Assembly: GCF_026212465.1 (NCBI RefSeq) | Contig: NC_080057.1 | Span: forward strand, 9,473,398 to 9,537,397 | Reading direction: 5' to 3' | From: Amaranthus tricolor | Taxonomy: Eukaryota; Streptophyta; Magnoliopsida; Caryophyllales; Amaranthaceae | Length of the DNA stretch: 64,000 nt | Shown here: positions 25,201 through 39,050 of the stretch, piece after piece | Position numbering within the stretch: position 1 is the first letter of the stretch | Layout: each line of letters opens with the position of its first letter | Program-made: the position numbers and the translations under genes | Notes under the pieces: model-generated | Told to the model about the DNA's origin: nothing | Databases searched by the model: none | What the model saw: the letters and a program-made list of their open reading frames with translations, nothing else

Positions 25201-26542
25201 TGATCAATGAAGAATGAACGATAAAGAATGAACAAGGATCAATGATCAATGAAGAATGAACGATGAAGAATGAACAAGGATCAATGATCAATGACGAATG
25301 AACGATGAAGAATGAACAAGGATCAATGGTCAATGAAGAATGAACAAGGATCAATGATCTATGAAGAATGAACGATGAAGAATGAACAAGGATCAATGAT
25401 CAATGAAAAATGAACGATGAAGAATGAAAAAGGATCAATGATCAATGACAAATGAACGATGAAGAATGAACAAGGATCAATGATCAATGAAGAATGAACG
25501 ATGAAGAATGAACAAGGATCAATGATCAATGAAGAATGAACAAGGATCAATGAAAAATGAAGAATAAACGATGAAGAATGAACAAGGATTAATGGTCAAT
25601 GACGAATGAACGATGAAGAATGAACAAGGATCAATGATCAATGAAGAATGAACGATGAAGAATGAACAAGGATCAATGATCAATGAAGAATGAACAAGGA
25701 TCAATGATCAATGAAGAGTGAACGATGAAGAATGAACAAGGATCAATTGTCAATGACGAATGAACGATGAAGAATGAACAAGGATCAATGATCAATGAAG
25801 AATGAACGATGAAGAATGAACAAGGATCAATGATCAATGAAGCATGAACGATGAAGAATGAACAAGGATTAATGGTCAATGACGAATGAACGATGAAGAA
25901 TGAACAAGGATCAATGATCAATGAAGAATGAACGATGAAGAATGAACAAGGATCAATGATCAGTGACGAATGAACGATGAAGAATGAACAAGGATCAATG
26001 ATCAATGAACAATGAACGATGAAGAATGAACAAGGATCAATGATCAATGAAGAATGAACGATGAAGAATGATCAAGGATCAATGATCAATGAAGAATGAA
26101 CGATCAAGAATGGTCAATGACGAATGAACGATGAAGAATGAACAAGGAACAATGATCAGATGAATGAACGATGAAGGATGAACAAGGATCAATGATCAAT
26201 GAAGAATGAACGATGAAGAATGAACAAGGATTAATAGTCAATGACGAATGAACGATGAAGAATGAACAAGGATCAATGATCAATGAAGAATGAACGATGA
26301 AGAATGAACAAGGATCAATGATCATTGAAGAATGAACGATGAAGAATGAACAAGGTTCAATGGTCAATGAAGAATGAACGATGAAAAATGAACAAGGATC
26401 AATGATCAATGAAGAATGAACGATGATGAATGAACAAGGATCAATGGTCAATGACGAATGAACGATGAAGAATGAACAAGGATCAATGATCAATGAAGAA
26501 TGAACAAGGATCAATGATCAATGAAGAATGAACGATGAATAA
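22249..26542 (+). repeat. 2147-bp tandem duplication
   Basis: About 22249-24395 is repeated at 24396-26542 with constant offset 2147: GATCAAGGTTCAATGG near 22586/24733, CAACGCTAAATG near 22849/24996, GATCAAAGATCAATGATG near 23008/25155, AAGCATGAAC near 23694/25841 and the 2-bp deletion GATCAGATG at 24007/26154. Both ends coincide with the unit GATGAATAATG near 24390/26537, after which the second copy goes on to GGTAAATCACG instead. 2147 is 7x306+5, because each copy carries the 2-bp deletion. One visible difference is GAAAAATG near 25405 versus GAAGAATG near 23258. Confidence 0.85.
23966..23993 (+). repeat. 28-bp short unit, type S2 (different 14 bp missing)
   Basis: Here AAGAATG runs straight into GTCAATGACG, so the lost 14 bp are the AACAAGGATTAATG part rather than the AACGATGAAGAATG part lost in S1. 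In the 24-40-kb copies the preceding unit carries GATCAAG in place of GATGAAG. The same junction occurs near 26112, 30670, 40330, 56930, 59917, 62772 and 63838. It marks one module that has been copied at least eight times within the window and is independent of the S1 deletion. Confidence 0.85.
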
Positions 26543-29500
26543 TGAACAAGGATTAATGGTAAATCACGAATTAACGATGAAGAATGAACAAGGATCAATT
26601 ATCAATGAAGAATGAACGATGAAGAATGAACAAGGATCAATGGTCAATGAAGAATGAACGATGAAGAATGAACAAAGATCAATGGTCAATGACGAATGAA
26701 CGATGATGAATGAACAAGGATCAATGATCAATGAAGAAAGAACGATGAAGAATGAAAAAGGATCAATGATCAATGAAGAATGAACGATGAAGAATGAACA
26801 AGGATCAATGATCAATGACGAATGAACGATGAAGAATGAACAAGGATCAATGATCAATGAACAATGAACGATGAAGAATGAACAAGGATCAATGATCAAT
26901 GAAGAATGAACGATGAAGAATGGTCAAGGATCAATGGTCAATGAAGAATGAACGATGAAGAATGAACAACGATCAATGGTCAATGACGAATGAACGATGA
27001 AGAATGAACAACGATCAATGGTCAATGACGAATGAACGATGATGAATGAAAAAGGATCAATGATCAGTGAAGAATTAACGATGAAGAATGAAAAAGGATC
27101 AATGATCAATGAAGAATGAACGATGAAGAATGAACAAGGATAAATGATCATCGAAGAATGAACGATGAAGAATGAACAAGGATCAATGATCAATGAAAAA
27201 TGAACGATGAAGAATGAATAAGGATCAACGCTGAATGACGAATGAACGATGAAGAATAAACAAGGATCAATGATCAATGAAGAATGAACAAGGATCAATG
27301 ATCAATGAAGAATGAACGATGAATAATGAACAAGGATCAACGCTGAATGACGAATGAACGATGAAGAATAAATAAGAATCAATGATCAATGACGAATGAA
27401 CGATGAAGAATGAACAAGGATCAATGATCAATGAAGAATGAACGATAAAGAATGAACAAGGATCAATGATCAATGAAGAATGAACGATGAAGAATGAACA
27501 AGGATCAATGATCAATGACAATGAGCGATGAAGAATGAACAAGGATCAATGGTCAATGAAGAATGAACGATGAAGAATGAACAAGGATCAATGATCTATG
27601 AAGAATGAACGATGAAGAATGAACAAGGATCAATGATCAATGAAGAATGAACGATGAAGAATGAACAAGGATCAATGATCAATGACAAATGAACAATGAA
27701 GAATGAACAAGGATCAATGATCAATGAAGAATGAACGATGAAGAATGAACAAGGATCAATGATCAATGAAGAATGAACGATGAAGAATGAACAAGGATCA
27801 TTGATCAATGACAAATGAACGATGAAGAATGAACAAGGATCAATGATCAATGAAGAATGAACGATGAAGAATGAACAAGGATCAATGGTCAATGACGAAT
27901 GAACGATGAAGAATGAACAAGGATCAATGATCAATGAAGAATGAACGATGAAGAATGAAAAAGGATTAATGATCAATGAAGAATGAACGATGAAGAATGA
28001 ACAAGGATTAATAATCAATGACGAATGAACGATGAAGAATGAACAAGGATCAATGATTAATGAAGAATGAACGATGAAGAATGAACAACGATCAATGAAG
28101 AATGAACGATGAAGAATGAACAACGATCAATGAAGAATGAACGATGAAGAATGAACAAGGATCAATAATCAATGAAGAATGAACAAGGATCAATGCTCAA
28201 TGACGAATAAAGGATGAAGAATTAACAAGGATCAATGATCAATGACGAATGAACGATGAAGAATGAACAAGGATCAATAATCAATGAAGAATGAACGATG
28301 AAGAATGAACAAGGATCAATGATCAATGAAGAATGAACTATGAAGAATGAACAAGGATCAATGATCAATGACGAATGAACGATGAAGAATGAATAAGGAT
28401 CAATGGTCAATGAAGAATGAACGATGAAGAATGAACAAGGATCAATGATCAATGAAGAATGAACGATGAAGAATGAACAAGGATCAATGATCAATGAAGA
28501 ATGAACGATGAAGAATGAACAAGGATCAATGATCAATGAAGAATGAACGATGAAGAATGAACAAGGATCAATGATCAATGAAGAATGAACAAGGATTAAT
28601 GGTTAATGACGAATGAACGATGAAGAATGAACAAGGATCAATGATCAAAGAAGAACGAACGATGAAGAATGAACAAGGATCAATGATCAATAAAGAATGA
28701 ACGATGAAGAATGAACAAGGATCAATGGTCAATGAATAATGAACGATGAAGAATGAACAAGGAGCAATGATCAATGAAGAATGAACGATGAAGAATGATC
28801 AAAGATCAATGGTCAATGAAGAATGAACGATGAAGAATGAACAAGGATCAATGATCAATGAAGAATGAAAGATGAAGAATGAACAAGGATTAATGGTCAA
28901 TGACGAATGAACGATGAAGAATGAATAAGGATCAATGATCAATGAAGAATGAACGATGAAGAATGAAAAAGGATCAATGATCAATGAAGAATGAAAGATG
29001 AAGAATGAACAAGGATCAATGATCAATGACGAATGAACGATGAAGAATGAACAAGGATCAATGATCATCGAAGAATGAACAATGAAGAATGAACAAGGAT
29101 CAATGATCAATGAAGAATGAACGATGAAGAATGAACAAGGATCAATAGTCAATGACGAATGAACGATGAAGAATGAACAAGGATCAATGATCAATGAATA
29201 ATGAACGATGAAGAATGAACAAGGATCAATGATGAATGACGAATGAACGATGAAGAATGAACAAGGATCAATGATCAAAGAAGAATGAACGATGAAGAAT
29301 GAACAAGGATCAATGATCAATGAAGAATGAACGATGAAGAATGAACAAGGATCAATGATCAATGAAGAATGAACAAGGATCAATGATAAATGAAGAATGA
29401 ACGATGAAGAATGAACAAGGATTAATGGTCAATGACGAATGAACGATGAAGAATGAACAAGGATCAATGATCAATGAAGAATGAACGATGAAGAATGAAC

Positions 29501-32500
29501 AAGGATCAATGATCAATGAAGAATGAACGATGAAGAATGAACAAGGATCAATGGTCAATGACGAATGAACGATGAAGAATGAACAAGGATCAATGATCAA
29601 TGAAGAATGAACGATGAAGAATGAACAAGGATTAATGATCAATGAAGAATGAACGATGAAGAATGAACAAGGATTAATGGTCAATGACGAATGAACGATG
29701 AAGAATGAACAAGGATCAATGATCAATGAAGAATGAACGATGAAGAATGAACAAGGATTAATGGTCAATGACGAATGAACGATAAAGAATGAACAAGGAT
29801 CAATGATCAATGAAGAATGAACGATGAAGAATGAACAAGGATCAATGGTCAATGACGAATGAACGATGAAGAATGAACAAGGATCAATGATCAATGAAGA
29901 ATGAACGATGAAAAATGAACAAGGATCAATGTTCAATGACGAATGAACGATGAAGAATGAACAAGGATCAATGATCAATGAACAATGAACGATGAAGAAT
30001 GAACAAGGATCAATGATCAATGAAGAATGAACGATGAAGAATGATCAAGGATCAATGATCAATGAAGAATGAACGATGAAGAATGAACAAGGATAAATGG
30101 TCAATGACGAATGAACGATGAAGAATGAACAAGGATCAATGATCAATGAAGAATGAACGATGAAGAATGAACAAGGATTAATGGTCAATGACGAATGAAC
30201 GATGAAGAATGAATAAGGATCAATGATCAATGAAGAATGAACGATGAAGAATGAACAAGGATCAATGATCAATGAAGAATGAACGATGAAGAATGAACAA
30301 GGATCAATGATCAATGACGAATGAACGATGAAGAATGAACAAGGATCAATGATCAATGAACAATGAACGATGAAGAATGAACAAGGATCAATGATCAATG
30401 AAGAATGAACGATGAAGAATGATCAACGATCAATGATCAATGAAGAATGAACGATGAAGAATGAACAAGGATCAATGGTCAATGACGAATGAACGATGAA
30501 GAATGAACAAGGATCAATGATCAATGAAGAATGAACGATGAAGAATGAACAAGGATCAATGATCAATGAAGAATGAACGATGAAGAATGAATAAGGATTA
30601 ATGGTCAATGACGAATGAACGATGAAGAATGAACAAGGATCAATGATCAATGAAGAATGAACGATCAAGAATGGTCAATGACGAATGAACGATGAAGAAT
30701 GAACAAGGAACAATGATCAATGATGAATGAACGATGAAGGATGAACAAGGATCAATGATCAATGAAGAATGAACGATGAAGAATGAACAAGGATTAATAG
30801 TCAATGACGAATGAACGATGAAGAATGAACAAGGATCAATGATCAATGAAGAATGAACGATGAAGAATGAACAAGGATCAATGATCATTGAAGAATGAAC
30901 GATGAAGAATGAACAAGGTTCAATGGTCAATGAAGAATGAACGATGAAAAATGAACAAGGATCAATGATCAATGAAGAATGAACGATGATGAATGAACAA
31001 GGATCAATGGTCAATGACGAATGAACGATGAAGAATGAACAAGGATCAATGATCAATGAAGAATGAACAAGGATCAATGATCAATGAAGAATGAACGATG
31101 AATAATGAACAAGGATTAATGGTAAATCACGAATTAACGATGAAGAATGAACAAGGATCAATTATCAATGAAGAATGAACGATGAAGAATGAACAAGGAT
31201 CAATGGTCAATGAAGAATGAACGATGAAGAATGAACAAAGATCAATGGTCAATGACGAATGAACGATGATGAATGAACAAGGATCAATGATCAATGAAGA
31301 AAGAACGATGAAGAATGAAAAAGGATCAATGATCAATGAAGAATGAACGATGAAGAATGAACAAGGATCAATGATCAATGACGAATGAACGATGAAGAAT
31401 GAACAAGGATCAATGATCAATGAACAATGAACGATGAAGAATGAACAAGGATCAATGATCAATGAAGAATGAACGATGAAGAATGGTCAAGGATCAATGG
31501 TCAATGAAGAATGAACGATGAAGAATGAACAACGATCAATGGTCAATGACGAATGAACGATGAAGAATGAACAACGATCAATGGTCAATGACGAATGAAC
31601 GATGATGAATGAAAAAGGATCAATGATCAGTGAAGAATTAACGATGAAGAATGAAAAAGGATCAATGATCAATGAAGAATGAACGATGAAGAATGAACAA
31701 GGATAAATGATCATCGAAGAATGAACGATGAAGAATGAACAAGGATCAATGATCAATGAAAAATGAACGATGAAGAATGAATAAGGATCAACGCTGAATG
31801 ACGAATGAACGATGAAGAATAAACAAGGATCAATGATCAATGAAGAATGAACAAGGATCAATGATCAATGAAGAATGAACGATGAATAATGAACAAGGAT
31901 CAACGCTGAATGACGAATGAACGATGAAGAATAAATAAGAATCAATGATCAATGACGAATGAACGATGAAGAATGAACAAGGATCAATGATCAATGAAGA
32001 ATGAACGATAAAGAATGAACAAGGATCAATGATCAATGAAGAATGAACGATGAAGAATGAACAAGGATCAATGATCAATGACAATGAGCGATGAAGAATG
32101 AACAAGGATCAATGGTCAATGAAGAATGAACGATGAAGAATGAACAAGGATCAATGATCTATGAAGAATGAACGATGAAGAATGAACAAGGATCAATGAT
32201 CAATGAAGAATGAACGATGAAGAATGAACAAGGATCAATGATCAATGACAAATGAACAATGAAGAATGAACAAGGATCAATGATCAATGAAGAATGAACG
32301 ATGAAGAATGAACAAGGATCAATGATCAATGAAGAATGAACGATGAAGAATGAACAAGGATCATTGATCAATGACAAATGAACGATGAAGAATGAACAAG
32401 GATCAATGATCAATGAAGAATGAACGATGAAGAATGAACAAGGATCAATGGTCAATGACGAATGAACGATGAAGAATGAACAAGGATCAATGATCAATGA

Positions 32501-35207
32501 AGAATGAACGATGAAGAATGAAAAAGGATTAATGATCAATGAAGAATGAACGATGAAGAATGAACAAGGATTAATAATCAATGACGAATGAACGATGAAG
32601 AATGAACAAGGATCAATGATTAATGAAGAATGAACGATGAAGAATGAACAACGATCAATGAAGAATGAACGATGAAGAATGAACAACGATCAATGAAGAA
32701 TGAACGATGAAGAATGAACAAGGATCAATAATCAATGAAGAATGAACAAGGATCAATGCTCAATGACGAATAAAGGATGAAGAATTAACAAGGATCAATG
32801 ATCAATGACGAATGAACGATGAAGAATGAACAAGGATCAATAATCAATGAAGAATGAACGATGAAGAATGAACAAGGATCAATGATCAATGAAGAATGAA
32901 CTATGAAGAATGAACAAGGATCAATGATCAATGACGAATGAACGATGAAGAATGAATAAGGATCAATGGTCAATGAAGAATGAACGATGAAGAATGAACA
33001 AGGATCAATGATCAATGAAGAATGAACGATGAAGAATGAACAAGGATCAATGATCAATGAAGAATGAACGATGAAGAATGAACAAGGATCAATGATCAAT
33101 GAAGAATGAACAAGGATCAATGATCAATGAAGAATGAACAAGGATTAATGGTTAATGACGAATGAACGATGAAGAATGAACAAGGATCAATGATCAAAGA
33201 AGAACGAACGATGAAGAATGAACAAGGATCAATGATCAATAAAGAATGAACGATGAAGAATGAACAAGGATCAATGGTCAATGAATAATGAACGATGAAG
33301 AATGAACAAGGAGCAATGATCAATGAAGAATGAACGATGAAGAATGATCAAAGATCAATGGTCAATGAAGAATGAACGATGAAGAATGAACAAGGATCAA
33401 TGATCAATGAAGAATGAAAGATGAAGAATGAACAAGGATTAATGGTCAATGACGAATGAACGATGAAGAATGAATAAGGATCAATGATCAATGAAGAATG
33501 AACGATGAAGAATGAAAAAGGATCAATGATCAATGAAGAATGAAAGATGAAGAATGAACAAGGATCAATGATCAATGACGAATGAACGATGAAGAATGAA
33601 CAAGGATCAATGATCATCGAAGAATGAACAATGAAGAATGAACAAGGATCAATGATCAATGAAGAATGAACGATGAAGAATGAACAAGGATCAATAGTCA
33701 ATGACGAATGAACGATGAAGAATGAACAAGGATCAATGATCAATGAATAATGAACGATGAAGAATGAACAAGGATCAATGATGAATGACGAATGAACGAT
33801 GAAGAATGAACAAGGATCAATGATCAAAGAAGAATGAACGATGAAGAATGAACAAGGATCAATGATCAATGAAGAATGAACGATGAAGAATGAACAAGGA
33901 TCAATGATCAATGAAGAATGAACAAGGATCAATGATAAATGAAGAATGAACGATGAAGAATGAACAAGGATTAATGGTCAATGACGAATGAACGATGAAG
34001 AATGAACAAGGATCAATGATCAATGAAGAATGAACGATGAAGAATGAACAAGGATCAATGATCAATGAAGAATGAACGATGAAGAATGAACAAGGATCAA
34101 TGGTCAATGACGAATGAACGATGAAGAATGAACAAGGATCAATGATCAATGAAGAATGAACGATGAAGAATGAACAAGGATTAATGATCAATGAAGAATG
34201 AACGATGAAGAATGAACAAGGATTAATGGTCAATGACGAATGAACGATGAAGAATGAACAAGGATCAATGATCAATGAAGAATGAACGATGAAGAATGAA
34301 CAAGGATTAATGGTCAATGACGAATGAACGATAAAGAATGAACAAGGATCAATGATCAATGAAGAATGAACGATGAAGAATGAACAAGGATCAATGGTCA
34401 ATGACGAATGAACGATGAAGAATGAACAAGGATCAATGATCAATGAAGAATGAACGATGAAAAATGAACAAGGATCAATGTTCAATGACGAATGAACGAT
34501 GAAGAATGAACAAGGATCAATGATCAATGAACAATGAACGATGAAGAATGAACAAGGATCAATGATCAATGAAGAATGAACGATGAAGAATGATCAAGGA
34601 TCAATGATCAATGAAGAATGAACGATGAAGAATGAACAAGGATAAATGGTCAATGACGAATGAACGATGAAGAATGAACAAGGATCAATGATCAATGAAG
34701 AATGAACGATGAAGAATGAACAAGGATTAATGGTCAATGACGAATGAACGATGAAGAATGAATAAGGTACAATGATCAATGAAGAATGAACGATGAAGAA
34801 TGAACAAGGATCAATGATCAATGAAGAATGAACGATGAAGAATGAACAAGGATCAATGATCAATGACGAATGAACGATGAAGAATGAACAAGGATCAATG
34901 ATCAATGAACAATGAACGATGAAGAATGAACAAGGATCAATGATCAATGAAGAATGAACGATGAAGAATGATCAACGATCAATGATCAATGAAGAATGAA
35001 CGATGAAGAATGAACAAGGATCAATGGTCAATGACGAATGAACGATGAAGAATGAACAAGGATCAATGATCAATGAAGAATGAACGATGAAGAATGAACA
35101 AGGATCAATGATCAATGAAGAATGAACGATGAAGAATGAATAAGGATTAATGGTCAATGACGAATGAACGATGAAGAATGAACAAGGATCAATGATCAAT
35201 GAAGAAT
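26095..35207 (+). repeat. 4563/4549-bp tandem duplication
   Basis: About 26095-30657 is repeated at 30658-35207. Marks offset by 4563 include GGTAAATCACGAATTAACG near 26556/31119, GAAGAAAGAACG near 26734/31297, GACAATGAGCG near 27518/32081 and the tandem 35-bp pair near 28090/32653. The offset drops to 4549 after about 28560, where the second copy has an extra S1 deletion (14 bp). The pair ends where the first copy enters GATCAAG near 30665 and the second keeps GATGAAG near 35214. A distinctive difference is GGTACAATG near 34767 versus GGATCAATG near 30218. It is the largest duplication in the window. Confidence 0.85.
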
Positions 35208-35214
35208 GAACGAT

Positions 35215-38209
35215 GAAGAATGAACAAGGATCAATGATCATTGAAGAATGAACGATGAAGAATGAACAAGGTTCAACGGTCAATGAAAAATGAACGATGA
35301 AGAATGAACAAGGATCAATGATGAATGAAGAATGAACGATGAAGAATGAAAAAGGATCAATGATCAATGAAGAATGAACGATGAAGAATGAACAAGGATC
35401 AATGATCAATGACGAATGAACGATGAAGAACGAACAAGGATCAATGATCATCGAAGAATGAACGATGAAGAATGAACAAGGATCAACGCTAAATGACGAA
35501 TGAACGATGAAGAATAAACAAGGATCAATGAAGAATGAACGATGAAGAATGAACAAGGATCAATAATCAATGAAGAATGAACGATGAAGAATGAACAAGG
35601 ATCAACGCTGAATGACGAATGAACGATGAAGAATAAACAAGGATTAATGATCAATGACGAATGAACGATGAAGAATGAACAAGGATCAATGATCAATGAA
35701 GAATGAACGATAAAGAATGAACAAGGATCAATGATCAATGAAGAATGAACGATGAAGAATGAACAAGGATCAATGATCAATGACGAATGAACGATGAAGA
35801 ATGAACAAGGATCAATGGTCAATGAAGAATGAACGATGAAGAATGAACAAGGATCAATGATCTATGAAGAATGAACGATGAAGAATGAACAAGGATCAAT
35901 GATCAATGAAGAATGAACGATGAAGAATGAACAAGGATCAATGATCAATGACAAATGAACGATGAAGAATGAACAAGGATCAATGATCAATGAAGAATGA
36001 ACAAGGATCAATGATAAATGAAGAATAAACGATGAAGAATGAACAAGGATTAATTGTCAATGACGAATGAACGATGAAGAATGAACAAGGATCAATGATC
36101 AATGAAGAATGAACGATGAAGAATGAACAAGGATCAATGATCAATGAAGAATGAACGATGAAGAATGAACAAGGATCAATGGTCAATGACGAATGAACGA
36201 TGAAGAATGAACAAGGATCAATGATCAATGAAGAATGAACGATGAAGAATGAACAAGGATCAATGATCAATGAAGAATGAACAAGGATCAATGATAAATG
36301 AAGAATGAACGATGAAGAATGAACAAGGATTAATGGTCAATGAAGAATGAACGATGAAGAATGAACAAGGATCAATGATCAATGACAAATGAACGATGAA
36401 GAATGAACAAGGATCAATGATCAATGAAGAATGAACAAGGATCAATGATAAATGAAGAATAAACGATGAAGAATGAACAAGGATTAATTGTCAATGACGA
36501 ATGAACGATGAAGAATGAACAAGGATCAATGATCAATGAAGAATGAACGATGAAGAATGAACAAGGATCAATGATCAATGAAGAATGAACGATGAAGAAT
36601 GAACAAGGATCAATGGTCAATGACGAATGAACGATGAAGAATGAACAAGGATCAATGATCAATGAAGAATGAACGATGAAGAATGAACAAGGATCAATGA
36701 TCAATGAAGAATGAACAAGGATCAATGATAAATGAAGAATGAACGATGAAGAATGAACAAGGATTAATGGTCAATGACGAATGAACGATGAAGAATGAAT
36801 AAGGATCAATGATCAATGAAGAATGAAGGATGAAGAATGAACAAGGATCAATGATCAATGAAGAATGAACGATGAAGAATGAACAAGGATCAATGATCAA
36901 TGACGAATGAACGATGAAGAATGAAGAAGGATCAATGATCAATGAACAATGAACGATGAAGAATGAACAAGGATCAATGATCAATGAAGAATGAACGATG
37001 CAGAATGATCAAGGATCAGTGATCAATGAAGAATGAACGATGAAGAATGAACAAGGATCAATGGTCAATGACGAATGAACGATGAAGAATGAACAAGAAT
37101 CAATGATCAATGAAGAATGAACGATGAAGAATGAACAAGGATCAATGATCAATGAAGAATGAACGATGAAGAATGAACAAGGATTAATGGTCAATGACGA
37201 ATGAACGATGAAGAATGAACAAGGATCAATGATCAATGAAGAATGAACGATGAAGAATGAACAAGGATCAATGATCATTGAAGAATGAACGATGAAGAAT
37301 GATCAAGGTTCAATGGTCAATGAAGAATGAACGATGAAGAATGAACAAGGATCAATGATGAATGAAGAATGAACGATGAAGAATGAAAAAGGATCAATGA
37401 TCAATGAAGAATGAACGATGAAGAATGAACAAGGATCAATGAATAATGACGAATGAACGATGAAGAATGAACAAGGATCAATGATCATCGAAGAATGAAC
37501 GATGAAGAATGAACAGAGATCAATGATCAATGAAGAATGAACGATGAAGAATGAACAAGGATCAACGCTAAATGACGAATGAAAGATGAAGAATAAACAA
37601 GGATCAATGAAGAATGAACGATGAAGAATGAACAAGGATCAATGATCAATGAAGAATGAACGATGAAGAATGAACAAGGATCAACGCTGAATGACGAATG
37701 AACGATGAAGAATAAACAAGGATCAAAGATCAATGACGAATGAACGATGAAGAATGAACAAGGATCAATGATCAATGAAGAATGAACGATAAAGAATGAA
37801 CAAGGATCAATGATCAATGAAGAATGAACGATGAAGAATGAACAAGGATCAATGATCAATGACGAATGAACGATGAAGAATGAACAAGGATCAATGGTCA
37901 ATGAAGAATGAACGATGAAGAATGAACAAGGATCAATGATCTATGAAGAATGAACGATGAAGAATGAACAAGGATCAATGATCAATGAAGAATGAACGAT
38001 GAAGAATGAAAAAGGATCAATGATCAATGACAAATGAACCATGAAGAATGAACAAGGATCAATGATCAATGAAGAATGAACGATGAAGAATGAACAAGGA
38101 TCAATGATCAATGAAGAATGAACAAGGATCAATGAAAAATGAAGAATAAACGATGAAGAATGAACAAGGATTAATGGTCAATGACGAATGAACGATGAAG
38201 AATGAACAA
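35215..38209 (+). repeat. Mosaic segment with a 434-bp tandem pair
   Basis: Starts with one copy of the recurrent cassette (GATCATTGAAG near 35239, GGTTCAACGG near 35274, CAACGCTAAATG near 35488). About 35980-36413 is repeated at 36414-36847 with offset 434 (eight to nine monomers plus two short units), both copies carrying GAATAAACG and GGATTAATTGTC. From about 37009 to 38130 the sequence parallels the 2147-bp family (offset 14715 from 22294), with private changes such as GATGCAGAATG near 37000, ACAGAGATC near 37513 and ACCATGAAG near 38039. Confidence 0.75.
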
Positions 38210-39050
38210 GGATCAATGATCAATGAAGAATGAACGATGAAGAATGAACAAGGATCAATGATCAATGAAGAATGAACGATGAAGAATGAACAAGGATCAA
38301 TAATCAATGAAGAATGAACGATGAAGAATGAACAAGGATCAATGATCAATGAAGAATGAACTATGAAAAATGAACAAGGATCAATGATCAATGACGAATG
38401 AACGATGAAGAATGAATAAGGATCAATGGTCAATGAAGAATGAACGATGAAGAATGAACAAGGATCAATGATCAATGAAGAATGAACGATGAAGAATGAA
38501 CAAGGATCAATGATCAATGAAGAATGAACGATGAAGAATGAACAAGGATCAATGATCTATGACCAAAGAACGACGAAGAATGAACAAGGATCAATGATCA
38601 ATGAAGAATGAACGATGAAGAATGAACAAGGATCAATGATCAATGAAGAATGAACGATGAAGAATGAACAAGGATCAATGATCAATGAAGAATGAACGAT
38701 GAAGAATGAACAAGGATCAATAATCAATGAAGAATGAACGATGAAGAATGAACAAGGATCAATGATCAATGAAGAATGAACTATGAAGAATGAACAAGGA
38801 TCAATGATCAATGACGAATGAACGATGAAGAATGAATAAGGATCAATGGTCAATGAAGAATGAACGATGAAGAATGAACAAGGATCAATAATCAATGAAG
38901 AATGAACGATGAAGAATGAACAAGGATCAATGATCAATGAAGAATGAACGATGAAGAATGAACAAGGATCAATGATCTATGACCAAAGAACGACGAAGAA
39001 TGAACAAGGATCAATGATCAATGAAGAATGAACGATGAAGAATGAACAAG
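38210..39050 (+). repeat. 420-bp (10-monomer) tandem pair with CCAAAG unit
   Basis: About 38210-38629 and 38630-39050 repeat with offset 420, exactly ten monomers. Each ends in a strongly diverged unit, GATCTATGACCAAAGAACGACGAAG in pattern, where CCAAAG starts at 38563 and 38983. They also share GGATCAATAATC, AACTATGAA and GAATAAGGATCAATGG. The first has CTATGAAAAATG near 38363 and the second CTATGAAGAATG near 38783. A third relative lies near 41500-41880 (CCAAAG at 41867); other CCAAAG units are at 44120, 59033, 61651 and 62379. Confidence 0.85.

Noticed and set aside
27785..27800. Hairpin or terminator at the local palindrome in GATCATTGATCAATG (also 32349, 43375, 58585, 61200, 61928).
   Set aside because: The stem is only about 4-6 bp, made by one substitution in an ordinary unit, with no T-run or gene beside it.
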